From positions 500,432,601 to 500,496,600 of the forward strand of contig NC_053035.3 in NCBI RefSeq assembly GCF_002575655.3: a stretch of DNA of 64,000 bases. Reading direction: 5' to 3'. The notes under the pieces were generated by a model. The model saw only the letters and a program-made list of their open reading frames with translations, had not been told where the DNA came from and did not search any database. Below, one piece after another: positions 1-10,088 of this stretch (its first letter is position 1; every line of letters begins with the position of its first letter). A program made the translations under genes and the position numbers. The stretch is from Aegilops tauschii subsp. strangulata (Eukaryota > Streptophyta > Magnoliopsida > Poales > Poaceae).

Positions 1-874
1 TTGCCTGCCTGCGGCCCATGGCGTGGCTAAGTCAGCAGGCCGTACAACCCATCTTCATCAACAAGGCATCCAAGACCCTCGCGAGGGGCCAAGCCTCGCG
101 AGGCGGACGACGCAAGACCTCCTCAGGAGCGGCCCCTCTAGGCGGGCTCGCGAGGAGCGGAGATATCAAGGCAGGGCAAACCTCACGAGGCTCTCGTGAC
201 GTGAGCCATGACGATCGGCACCAGGCGGGCGCCAGGCGGGCGCCAGCGCGCGCAGCGTCCTTGTTTCCTTTTTGGTGCTAAGGAGGCAAGCGCAGGTGAG
301 GAGTACCGAGGCATCAGCGAAAGGTTGCCATATCGTTGCAACGAGACCAAGACCAGAAGGACGGCAGGATGGAGGTCATCGTGGAGCCCAAGACGGCGTC
401 ACCACCAGAGCCTTTCGTAGGCGAAGACCACTTTTGTCAGGATAGCTTGTACTAGCTGTCTCCCTTCAAATTTTCCCGCCGTTGTTGGCTCCCTTCCCGC
501 TCAATATTTGGGGAGAGGACCAGGGCCTATATAAGTAGAACTAGCCACCATAGTAGGGGCATCTCAGCTTGATCTGATCTGATCGAGAGCCTACCCTAGC
601 CACAAGAACACCTCAACCTCAGGAGGCTGTTCTTCCCCTTGTACTGTTCATCATCAGCCCAAGAGGCAATCCACCACCACCACACTGGAGTAGGGTATTG
701 CACCACAACGGTGGCCCGAACCAGTATAAATCTCGTGTCTTTCTGTGTTGCGAGTTCGTCGAGTTCGTCCGCGAGATCTTAGTGAGCTAGGGCGTGGATC
801 GGTAGGAGGGAAAGACTTCATGCGCACCACAGAGTTCGAACCTTAAGGGTTTTGCCGGAACCCCACCTCCGACA
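1..874 (+). repeat. 3' portion of the 5' LTR of the Tat-lineage element
   Basis: The LTR ends in CCGACA at 874, directly before the PBS. It contains a TATA box at 528-535 and a duplicated GGCGGGCGCCA stretch near 222-245. The start lies outside the window. No protein-coding potential is supported; the short frames here are GC-driven. Confidence 0.7.
528..535 (+). promoter_or_regulatory. Probable LTR TATA box
   Basis: TATATAAG, about 340 bp upstream of the LTR end, in a position expected for the U3/R boundary of a Gypsy LTR. Inference from motif and context only. Confidence 0.55.
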
Positions 875-876
875 TT

Positions 877-894
877 TGGCGCGCCAGGTAGGGG
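877..894 (+). other. Primer-binding site, tRNA-Arg type
   Basis: TGGCGCGCCAGGTAGGGG starts two bases after the LTR end. It is complementary to a tRNA 3' end whose acceptor would read GGCGCG-CCA, which I assign to a plant tRNA-Arg from memory; Tat-lineage elements commonly use such primers. Confidence 0.6.
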
Positions 895-919
895 TGCGCC
901 GTAGCTCCTCTCCACCAGC

Positions 920-1260
920 ATGCGCACCGTGCCGCCGCACTTCGCCCCCATGGCAGGTGCCCCGCCATCCACCTCTGCGGCCGGCATCGATAGCGGGGCA
1001 TCTGGGTATCGAGCCCTGGCCCCCGCCCTGCGGCGGGTGCGGTGGCCGACCAAGTTCAAGCCAGAGATGCCGCCGCGTTACGACGGCGCGGCAGACCCGT
1101 CGCCGTTCCTGCTGGCGTACGAGGAGGCTGTCCTCGAGGCCGGAGGCGACGACAAGATCATGGCTAACTGGTTCCCCATGGCCCTCGCCGGCGAGCCACG
1201 CGACTGGCTGCTCAACCTCCCTGGATCCACGGTGGCGTCCTGGGGGAGCTCCGCGACCTC
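920..1260 (+). pseudogene. gag: Gag remnant of the Tat-lineage element
   Basis: Starting at the ATG at 920, the frame reads as a Tat-lineage Gag N-terminus, including FKPEMPPRYDGAADPSPFL and GEPRDWLLNLPG, the conserved region before the capsid core. Homology stops near 1260. The protease/RT part lies in another frame from about 1419. The capsid C-terminus and nucleocapsid are missing, so there is an internal deletion plus frameshift. Not functional. Confidence 0.65.
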
Positions 1261-1418
1261 TTCGCTACCCGCTACGCGGTGCCGGCGCACCACGCAGTCG
1301 CGGCCCTGCGGGCGGCTCTCAAGCACTGCCTTCAGATCGCCACGTCAAACCGTTCCTCCGTCAGATTGGGGCCACCTCCAAGCGCCCGGGGGCTCCACCG
1401 GGTTGGGCTGCGCCAGAG

Positions 1419-2513
1419 GCCGACCTCACTTTTGGCTCAGAAGACCAACCCGACTCCACCGCCGGCTCGGGCATGCTCCCAATGCTCTGCACGCCCACCA
1501 TCTGCAACGTGGCTGTTACCAAGACCCTCATCGACGACAGTGCCGGCCTCAACTTGCTCTCCGTAGAAGCCTTCAGCCACCTTCACGTGTCGCTCGAGCG
1601 GCTCAGCCTCAGCAAGCCCTTCTCAGGAGTTGGTGGTGGAGCTGCCCACTCTCTGGGGCAGATCCGCCTCCCCGTCACCTTCCGCACACGCGACAACTAC
1701 CGCACCGAGCTGGTAGACTTCGACATCGCCCGCATCGGTCTCCCGTACAACGCCATCCTCGGGTACCCAGCTCTCGCCCAGTTCCTGGCGGCGACTCACC
1801 CGGCCTACAACCTCATGAAGATGCCAGGGAGCAAAGGCATCCTCACCATCATGGGGGACAATAAGGAGGCCGTGATGGCACTCAGGCTTGCCTTCAAGAC
1901 CGCGGCGGCAGCACAGCCCGCCGGCGCCGGTATGCCCGAGGCCAAGGAGGCCGCGCCTACCAAGAAGAAGCAGCTGTTCACCCAAGACAAGGCGGAAACC
2001 AAGCAGGTGCCGGTCAACGAGGACGTGTCTTCGGGAGCCACCTTTACCATAGGCGCCGGCCTTGACCCGGGTCAAGAGGAGGCCTTAGTGAGGTTCTTGC
2101 ACGTAAACAAGGAGATATTCGCGTGGGAGCCCAAGCAGCTGGTAGGGGTCCCGAGGGAGGTGATTCAGCATCATCTAAGGGTATGCCCCAACATACGCCC
2201 CATGAAGCTGCGAGCGAGACGGCAGTCCACTGAGAAGCAGGCCTTCATCGTCCAGGAGACCCGCAAGCTGGAGGCGGCGGGTGCCATTCGCGAAGTTCGA
2301 TATCCCGAGTGGCTGGCGAACCCCGTCATAGTGCCAAAGAAAGGCGGGAAGGAACGGATGTGCGTTGACTTCACCAACCTTAATAAAGCCTACCCCCAAG
2401 ATCCGTTCCCGCTCCCGCGCATCGACCAGATCGTCGATTCCACCGCCGAGTGCGACCTGCTGTGCTTCCTGGATGCATTCTCAGGGTATCATCATATCAA
2501 GATGGCGGTGTAG
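1419..2513 (+). pseudogene. pol: Protease-RT fragment of the Tat-lineage element
   Basis: Open from about 1419 to the TAG at 2511-2513. The first part holds an aspartic-protease-like segment, with TLIDDSAGLNLLS near 1527-1565 in place of the usual DTGA/DGGA type active site, followed by a flap-like region and ILGYPAL. The RT N-terminus starts near 2200 (RARRQSTEKQAFIVQE) and runs through IVPKKGGKERMCVDFTNLNKAYP to FLDAFSGYHHIKMAV. The YxDD box, RNase H and integrase are absent because the element is truncated. The final stop comes from the joined LTR sequence, not from the gene. Confidence 0.8.
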
Positions 2514-2687
2514 CCTTCTTGATAAATAAGAGTGTTGAACCCAACGAGGAGCTAAAGGTAAAACAAATATTCCCTCAAGTTCTATCGATCACCGATAAAA
2601 CTCTACGCACACTTGACGTATTCTTTACCGGAAACAAGTATGAAACTAGAAGTACTTTGTAGGTGATAGGATAGGTTTGCAAGATAA

Positions 2688-3150
2688 CACTACTAGGGAA
2701 AACCTTATACACAGAACTTTAGCAGTAGCGCTTGTTAAAAAAGCGCGCTACTGCTACACAGCAGTAGCGCGTGCAGAATAACTGCGCTGCAGATACATAT
2801 GTAGCAGTAGCGCGTCCCATGGTAAAAACGCTACTACTAAAATTCCCACCACTAAGCCGATAGGCTACACATAGTAGTAGCGGTCTTTCAGAAACAACGT
2901 TACCGCTAATATTGTTGTAGCAGCGCGTTTAGGTTTAAGGCGCTACTACTAACGAAAATAAAATAAAATGAAAAACAAGTAGAAAAGTAAATGAAAATGA
3001 AAGATATAGAAAAGGAGAAAGGAAAAAAAATGTAAAGAAAAATAAAAGAAAAAAGGGAAAAAGGAGGAAGGCATAGCAGTAGCGCATTTCGGAAAACGCG
3101 CTGTAGCTAACTTAGCTATAGCGCGTTTACAGAAACGCGCTACCGTTATG
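2688..3150 (+). repeat. CACTA-1 left subterminal repeat region
   Basis: Contains the TIR and repeated GCAGTAGCGC / GCGCTACTGC decamers, for example around 2726, 2747, 2761, 2800, 2873 and 3074-3140, in direct and inverted arrangement. In the CACTA superfamily such subterminal motifs bind the element's DNA-binding protein; that role is inferred here. Confidence 0.8.
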
Positions 3151-4455
3151 TTTCACTTAACCAGCGGTTTCCCTCCCCACGACCACCACTACTCCCCCAA
3201 ATCCCTCGCCCCACTTCGCCGCCGTCTCCCCAAATTCGCTGTCGCCCCACTTCGCCGCCGTCTCCTGCCGGCGTGGACGCCCGCAACCTCACCGTCTCCC
3301 CCCGAGGCCGCCCTCATCCTCACCGCCGCTGCCCGAGGCCGCCCTCAGCCTCGCCGCCGCCGCCCGAGGCCGCCCTCTACCTCACCGTCGCTGCTCTCGA
3401 CCTCACCGCCGCCCGAGCCCGCCCAGGGCCGCCGCTGCCCGAGCCCGAGCCCGCCCTCCCCACCCCTGCCTCCGTCGCCGAGCACCTCCCCGCCACCATC
3501 TCTCCCCTCTCTGTAAGCCCCCCACCCCTCTCCCCACCGCTCCTCTCTCTCTGCATTTTAGAGCAAAAATTAGTAGAGCAAAAGTTAGTTTATAGCAAAA
3601 AAATTAGTTTAGAGCAAAAGATGTTAAGTAGTAGATGTTAGAGCAAAAATTAGTTTAGAGCAAAAAATTTGGTTCACAGCAAAAGTTAGTTAGGGAAGTA
3701 GGGTTTAATTAGGGTTTTTGTTTTCATAGATGTTTTTTTAAAGAAAAAAATGAAGAAAATCTTGTAGCAGTGCTGCTTGTAGTATATAGTGATACTAGTA
3801 GATGTTAATTAGGTTAGGGCAGTAGTGGTACTAGTAGATGTTAATTAGATGTTTTTAGTTAGGGCAGTAGGGTTTTGCTAGGTTAATTAGGTTAGTAGTG
3901 CTGCTAGTAGTAGTGGTACAGTAGGTTAATTAGGTGAAGTTAAATGAATAACCTAAATGAATGAAATTAGTAGTTAACTGAATTTTTTTCCTTTCATCAT
4001 TATAGAGCACTAAAGTTAACTGAATTTTGTTCTATTAGTAGTTGAATGAATTTTCCTCTACACTTAGTTTTTGAATTAGCTTGTGAAATTTGGACATGTA
4101 TATTTGGACATGTGGTTGCTCCTGTATATTTGGACATGTGTTGCGGTGTCAAAGATGGATATTTGAACACTGTTTCCAGGGAATGAAGCCGAGTGGCCTA
4201 TGTTTTGCCGGAATGTTGATTCATTTCCGTTCCGGCAAATTTCAGGTGCTAGATTTGTCCACTTTTTAGCAAAGGTCATGCCGAAATTTTCAGTGAATTT
4301 CGGCATGACTTGTGCTACAAACTAGGACATATCGAGTGCCCGGAATTTGCCGCACCGGGAAGGAGTCAACGTTCCTGCAAAACATAGGCCTTTTTTATGT
4401 CATTATTCATTTTATTAGGTCTAGAATTATTTAACTAGATTTAATCGTAGGAAAC
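3151..4455 (+). other. CACTA-1 5' non-coding region
   Basis: 3151-3550 is C-rich (CCGCC-type, low complexity). Open frames there are compositional and not supported as genes. 3550-4060 is AT-rich with repeats such as AGTTAGGGCAGTAG and TTAGAGCAAAA. 4089-4139 holds three copies of TTTGGACATGT, and 4204-4309 holds two short perfect hairpins. No gene is seen; the region probably contains the promoter of the downstream CACTA gene. Confidence 0.5.
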
Positions 4456-7400
4456 ATGGCTAGCAACGATGAAGGACAGGGTTCTGGTGATTGCGGCGAC
4501 GTCTACCTGGCGGCAGACGAATTTTTGAGCCTTGCCGATGATCAACGGATGTTGTTGTTGGGCCCACCTGTCGCATCGGGGACTGATACCGACATGCAGA
4601 CCGGCGATGAGACCGAGACCGGCGCCGACACTGGTGCCGAGACTAGCGGAGCTGGTCTAGAACCGAAAGCAAAGAGGCCATGACGCCCAAACCAGCTCAC
4701 GACTACTAGACTGGTGGTCACAGAGATGGACGACGGCATTTTTGAGCGAATAGCGCCCGAGGAAGCGCGATCGTGCTACGACAATCAAATAGGTTGCATC
4801 GTACGGACAACTGCCGCCATCAACGATGAGAAACTATAGAAGATAGATAATATGAGGCCCTCCCTCCTAAAGAAGCTGCACCAGATATTCTTGTTCCCGA
4901 GCCGGAATGAAAAGGATTATAAAGATCCAGATAAGGACCCGACAATGAAGAAGATAAACAAACACGCCATGACCAAGTTTAGCGACGCGTTGGCCGCCTG
5001 GAAAACAAGGGTGAAACATCGGATCGTCAACAAAAAGGAACCCTACTCCGAGATTGTAAAGGATAATCCGACAATCACGGAAGAGCACTTTGAAATATTC
5101 AAGGCGGCTTGCGAGGCCTAAGCTGCCAAAAAAAGTCGAAGTACATGAAGGGGCTTCAACAGAGGAACATGGGGTGCCGCCACCTCGGAAGCCGTGGTTA
5201 CGGCGGGAAGAGGTCCATATGGGCCAAGGTGGACGCAGAACACGAGAGTCTGGGCATCCCAGATCACTTGCGGACTTCACCGTCCCGCAGGAGCGTGACG
5301 TCCTCAGGGCACGACACCATTGTGACTCAGTCAAGAAGGTTTTCGAGACGGACCCGGTCACGATGGAGTTCATGAGACTGCTGGTTATTTTATTTTCTGA
5401 TCAATTCGACTGCACGTTAGTCATATTTGTAACCGATCCTTGTTCCTTTTACAGAGAGAGCAACACAGGATTGCGACTGAAAGCGACTCGCCGTCTGAGG
5501 CGTCGGCGAGGCCCAAGTGGGACACTCCATTCAACTGGGCGCTGAACATATTGAAAGGACTCCCTGTGGAGACTCGGCCGTCGTATGGACGCATGCACGG
5601 TGTCGGAGACGGCGCCACGTGGAAGAAGTACTACCGTGAGACCATGGAGGAGAGAAAGGAAAGACGGAGGTTAACTGAAGAAAACATTGACAAGAAGGTT
5701 TAGATTGCGGTTGAGAAGAAATCATGTGAGACAGTCACAACAGCGGTAGCAGCCGCAAAACAAGTGGTTGCAGATATGTCTACTGTCTTGGTTCCGGCCA
5801 TTTTCAATTGGAGCAGGCAAAATCCAGAAAAAATGTAGCGGACTTTCCCCTTGCTGACTTCTTCAGGAGTAGCTCGACTAGCATTGCACCAGCACCAGCA
5901 CCTGCTCCCGCACCTGGTCCAGCACCGGCTCCGGCACCGGACGTGCTCGGCGGTGCTTCATCTTTGGCTGAGCTCGACGCCCTCACGGTATCTGTCACAC
6001 CGGCCCTCTTCAATAAATGTATAATCTCCCGTTTCCATTGCCTTTCGGATGTCTCACGTCGCAGACATGTCTTTGCAGGCCGACATAACCCCGTGCACCA
6101 TATTGTACACCATCGGCGACCAGAAGGTGGACGTGGGGAAGGCGACGATAATGAAGCCGAAAGAACCATTGTTCCACGGCCGGCCAATCCCCCCGGACGT
6201 CTTCAAGGTTTCCATGGCCAGTGTCAAATCAGGCCACGAGAATTTGGCTCCTCTGGTATTAGGGGGGGGGGGGTGACGATGAGACCCCACGGCGGCTTGG
6301 TGATTGCAATGGGTGGGTCCTGTTGTGGCCAAAGAGTCTGCTTCGTCTGGAGGCGGCTGGGAGCACACCCACGAGCACGCAGTTAGGTATGAACATCAAC
6401 ACCCCACCTACCCAATTAGCGTCGACTGTCGTGCTGGGTGATAGCGGACGGGGTGAGGAAGTGGCTCCATTAGTCGCTGGTGACGTCGCCATAGATGAGG
6501 ATGAGGATGACGATGACATTCAGCAGTATCTAAATACTGGCGCCTACTCACGGTTTGAGCGTCATGAGTCGGTGCCTGAATTGCCGCCTCCGGAGGCTGA
6601 ACGTATTATAGACGACCTTCCGGTAGCAAAGAAGCCTAGGAAGAGAGCGAGGAAAGGCAACCAAGCTGCTTCTATGATCCAGCCGCCTCAGCAGCCTCGG
6701 GTTCAAGACCGTATAGATATCCCTGGTGCGGCAAAATGGCATATCCCCGGTCAACCAATCCTACGTAAAGTAGCGCTAGGGGCCAGATTCGGCGATCTAA
6801 GGAGACTTCACGACCATGTGCTGCGGATAGAGAAAGGCCTCATCGCCTCAAAAATCCAGGATACCCACTCTACGTGGTTAACGTGCCGCGGCAATTGTCG
6901 TACGTCGACACATTCCCCTCGGAGAAGTTCTTCCTTCGATTCGATTACATCTTCGACATGTTTCACTTGAAGAAGCTGGATTTTACGTTTGTCCGCCTTT
7001 ATGCCTTGCACATGAACTACCTCATCGGGGTTGAGCAGATACCTCATATCTGTGTCGCTGACCTGTACTTCATGCACGAGGGCTTCTTGGGTGTCTGCGC
7101 AAAGTACCGTGAATACGCGAGGGAATACATCGTCAATCTCATGCTCTCCAATAAGGACAAGGAGGCGATTCTCGTGCCTTATCATCCCATGTAAGTCATC
7201 CACGCGGATATCCTTCCTTCGATTTCAATCATTCATTTGCATGGTGGAGGCTAATTAATTTGAGGTGTACTTATTTTGCGCAGCAGCGGGCGCGCCGTCC
7301 TCATCATCCTCTACCCTCGATACTCCCACGCTCTTTACTTGGACTCGTCGAAGAACATTAACAAAAAGGATTACACCCACATCAAGTCTGTTCTCGACAG

Positions 7401-7869
7401 TGCTATGTTTTACTACGGCGCACGGGGTGGAGAGGTCAAGGACAAGAAGAAAAGGGACGGCAGGCCCACCTTCGTCCATAAGACCGACTTCTACTGGATC
7501 CAGCAACCGAGTGATTCTCTTAATGATGGATTCTATGTCCTACACCACATGCTGGAGTACAGACGGGATCACCAGAACCTTCGCATGTCACCTACATCCG
7601 GCGATGCCCATATTCTGCAATGGGCAAAGAACTTAGGAGATATCGAGGATCATCGACTTCGAGCTGAGTTCTATCACATCTAGCGTGAACTTGCCCAAAT
7701 CATCATGAGGGAGGTCGTCGAAAAAACAGGGATGTTCTACGAAGAAGGAAAAATGTCGCGGGAAAACGTACGAACACGCGTAGCCGTTCAGCGTCTCGAT
7801 TTGAAGCCTTTCACTAGGCTCGGGGACTATCTCCCTGACTTGGATGGATGGCACGACATGTTGGAGTGA
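4456..7869 (+). pseudogene. CACTA-associated protein with Ulp1/C48-like C-terminus, degenerate
   Basis: A multi-exon reading path starts at the ATG at 4456 and ends with LDGWHDMLE and TGA 7867-7869. Segments match the second protein of Triticeae CACTA elements: an acidic N-terminus, a K-rich middle, an alanine/proline repeat near 5890-5940, and a C-terminal domain that resembles Ulp1/C48 peptidases (RAVLIILYPRYSHALYLDSS ... FYVLHHM). Canonical introns are 5384-5454 and 7191-7283 (GT-AG, frame restored), with another likely near 5990-6075. In-frame stops at 4681, 4837, 5119, 5701 and 7681 plus frame changes make it a pseudogene. The His and Cys expected in a C48 active site are not at their usual places; the Asp of LYLDSS is. 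It is not a transposase. Confidence 0.7.
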
Positions 7870-8569
7870 TTGTCGATATATGACAATGTGTCCGTTTAGT
7901 CCATACTTTATGTATGACAAAACTTTGAGTTATGCACGACGAAACTTTATTTGTGATGTAATTAAACGGTCCTCCTCGACTAGCGAAGATCACTCTAGTT
8001 AGGGCATTTTGGGTACGATGAACTTCGTTGTTTATTCTTATGATATGTTGCTTCTATTTTTGCAAGTCTGTCTCTTTCTGTTGCTCAACTATATATGTTG
8101 CATATCATCGACTCATGTGATGATGCAGGTGCATAGATCATCGATGGCGAAGAAGTGCTATGCCAGGAGTATACGACAAGTGGCCGGAGTGTCAGGCCCA
8201 GGTGTACCGGTTTCCGGTTTCCGAGCGACAGCCAGTAGTTAGTTTAGGTTCACGCTAATGCGAGAGAGGGATATGAACTCATGTACTGCATAGTTCCGCT
8301 CTCACTCATAGTGATAGCTCTTCTCGCGTATATCATTGTTTAGATGGATGACGATGTAGTTGCAAGTAATCGAGACTTGTATCGCTATTTTCGAGATGAT
8401 GATTAGAGACCACTTTGTGTTGGATGATGATTATGATGATGACATGATTTGATGAGACTATTTGTATGTATATGCTATGATTACATTTGTATGTGTATGA
8501 TATGCTAAAGATTATTGTATAAAGCCTGTTCAAATACAAAACAAATATGCAGAAAAAACAGAAGCTAAT
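7870..8569 (+). other. CACTA-1 3' non-coding region
   Basis: AT-rich sequence after the stop codon of the CACTA gene, with TGATGATGA-rich stretches near 8400-8450. No gene or RNA is recognised. It probably holds the 3' UTR and polyadenylation signals. Confidence 0.5.
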
Positions 8570-8825
8570 AAAACTAGCAGTAGCGAGGGGAATAAAGTTA
8601 GCAGTAGCGCTCCCTTACCAGTAGCGCTTCCTGCTAAAAAGCGCTGCAGATATTAGCAGCATCGCTTTGAACTAAAGCACGCTACAGCTATCCATGTATA
8701 GCAGTGGCGTTGGATGACACGTGCTACTGTTACATGTTAGCTGTAGCGCCTTATCAGTAGCGCGGCATCCCGCACTACTGATAGGCAAAATACCCGCGCT
8801 ACTGCTAGGGTTTTCCCTAGTAGTG
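8570..8825 (+). repeat. CACTA-1 right subterminal repeat region
   Basis: Repeated AGCAGTAGCG / GCGCTACTGCT motifs (about 8577, 8600, 8620, 8700, 8755, 8805) mirror the left end and lead into the terminal inverted repeat ending in TAGTG at 8825. Confidence 0.8.
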
Positions 8826-10088
8826 TAATAAAGAGCATGTAAATAAAATCTAGGGGTTGTTTAAATAAAGACACGACTAAGTTAGTTTTAATAGAGAGCT
8901 TTTGTTAAAAAGAAAGTCATCTGTCCCTAGGCAATCGATAACAAGTACCGGTAATCATTCTTGTAATTTTATACGAGGGAGAGGCATGAGCTAACATACT
9001 TTCTCTACTTGGATCATATGCACTTATGATTGGACCCCTAGCAAACATCCGCAACTACTAAAGATCATTAAGGTCATGAAACCCAACCATAGCATTAAGT
9101 ATCAAGTCCTCTTTACTCCCATAAACCATAGCCCACCTACTCGGGTTTAAGTTTCTGTCACTCTCGCAACCCACCATAAGCGAACCATGAACATATTGCA
9201 ACACCCTACAGCGAGGGCCCCTCATGTTTGCGCATGATGGAGGGCACCGTAGGACAGCACCATAAATAAAATATACATCATAGGAGAACCATAGATCATT
9301 GGGAAATAATATATGGAGTTGAGCACCATGTTTAAGTAGAGATTACAGCGGGGAGAAGAGGTGTTACACCGCTGCATAGAGGGGGAGAAAGTTGGTTTTG
9401 ACGGTAGCAAGATTGTTGATGTAGATCGTCGTCACGATCCTAGCCCCAGCGGCACTCCGGCGCCACGGAAGAGAGGGGGAGAGAGTCCCCCTACTTCTTC
9501 TTCTTCCTTGGCCTCCCCCCCTAGATGGGAGGAGAGTTCCCCCTCTAGTCCATGGCCTCCATGGTCGGGGAGGGGTGGGAGCCCTTCCGAGATTGGATCT
9601 CCCTCTCCGTTCTCTTCTGTTTCGCGTTCCCAGATCTGGCCGAAAACCGTTTTTTATATTCCGGGAGATCCGTAACTCCGATTGCGCTGAGATTTTAACA
9701 CGATTTTTTTTCTGGAAATAAGCTTCCTTGCGCCCGAAGTAGAGCTCCAACCGACGTTCGAGGAAGGCACAACCCACCACCACGCGCCAGGGTCCTGGGG
9801 CGCGCCTTGGTGTCTTGTGGGCTGTGTGGGCCTCCGTTTGCGGTGATTCCAACTCCCAAAAATGACATATACTCCAAAATAATTCTCCGTAAAATTTTAT
9901 TGCATTTGGACTTGGTTTGATATGGATTTTCTGTGATACAAAAAACATGCAAAAACAAGAACTGGCACTGGGCACTGGATCAATAGGTTAGTCCAATAAA
10001 TCATATAAAAAGTTGCCAAAAATATGTGAAAGTTGTATAATATTGGCATGAAACAATCAAAAATTATAGATAGGACGGAGACGTATCA

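Larger units (their letters stand above)
1..2510 (+). mobile_element. Truncated Ty3/Gypsy retrotransposon, Tat lineage
   Basis: Left-truncated by the window edge. The order is LTR end, PBS, gag remnant, protease and N-terminal reverse transcriptase, as in a plant Gypsy element. The polyprotein breaks off inside RT, just after a GYHHIKMAV stretch at 2486-2512, where sequence of element A's LTR begins without its first ~25 bases. Both sides of the junction are therefore broken, which looks like illegitimate recombination rather than a clean insertion. Tat assignment rests on the LIDxxAG protease motif, the tRNA-Arg-type PBS and the RT wording; family name not determined. Confidence 0.85.
2688..8825 (+). 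mobile_element. CACTA-1: CACTA transposon, non-autonomous (Caspar-like)
   Basis: Terminal inverted repeats CACTACTAGGGAAAACC at 2688 and GGTTTTCCCTAGTAGTG ending at 8825. The TSD is TAA (2685-2687 and 8826-8828). Subterminal regions carry many copies of GCAGTAGCGC in both orientations. It inserted into element A's 3' LTR; the homologous LTR at 42687-42692 shows the empty site. The only coding remnant is the second-protein type of CACTA elements (4456-7869); no TNP2-type transposase is visible, so mobility needed a helper. Length 6138 bp. Confidence 0.93.
2509..10088 (-). repeat. 3' LTR of element A, split by CACTA-1
   Basis: Pieces 2509-2687 and 8829-10088 align with the copy at 42482-44012. 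The right end GGAGACGTATCA at 10088 is the LTR start (TGATACGTCTCC) on the minus strand. The first ~25 bases of the copy at 42482 are missing at the left. About 55 bp near 9265 are also deleted relative to the other LTR. A TATAAAAA box lies on the minus strand at about 9651-9658. Confidence 0.85.

Noticed and set aside
2450..2662. 70-codon frame across the junction of Tat element and element A LTR
   Set aside because: It is a chimera of RT antisense-phase codons and LTR sequence.
3148..3641. Two proline-rich 122-codon frames
   Set aside because: Low-complexity CCG/CTC DNA inside CACTA-1 without start context or homology.
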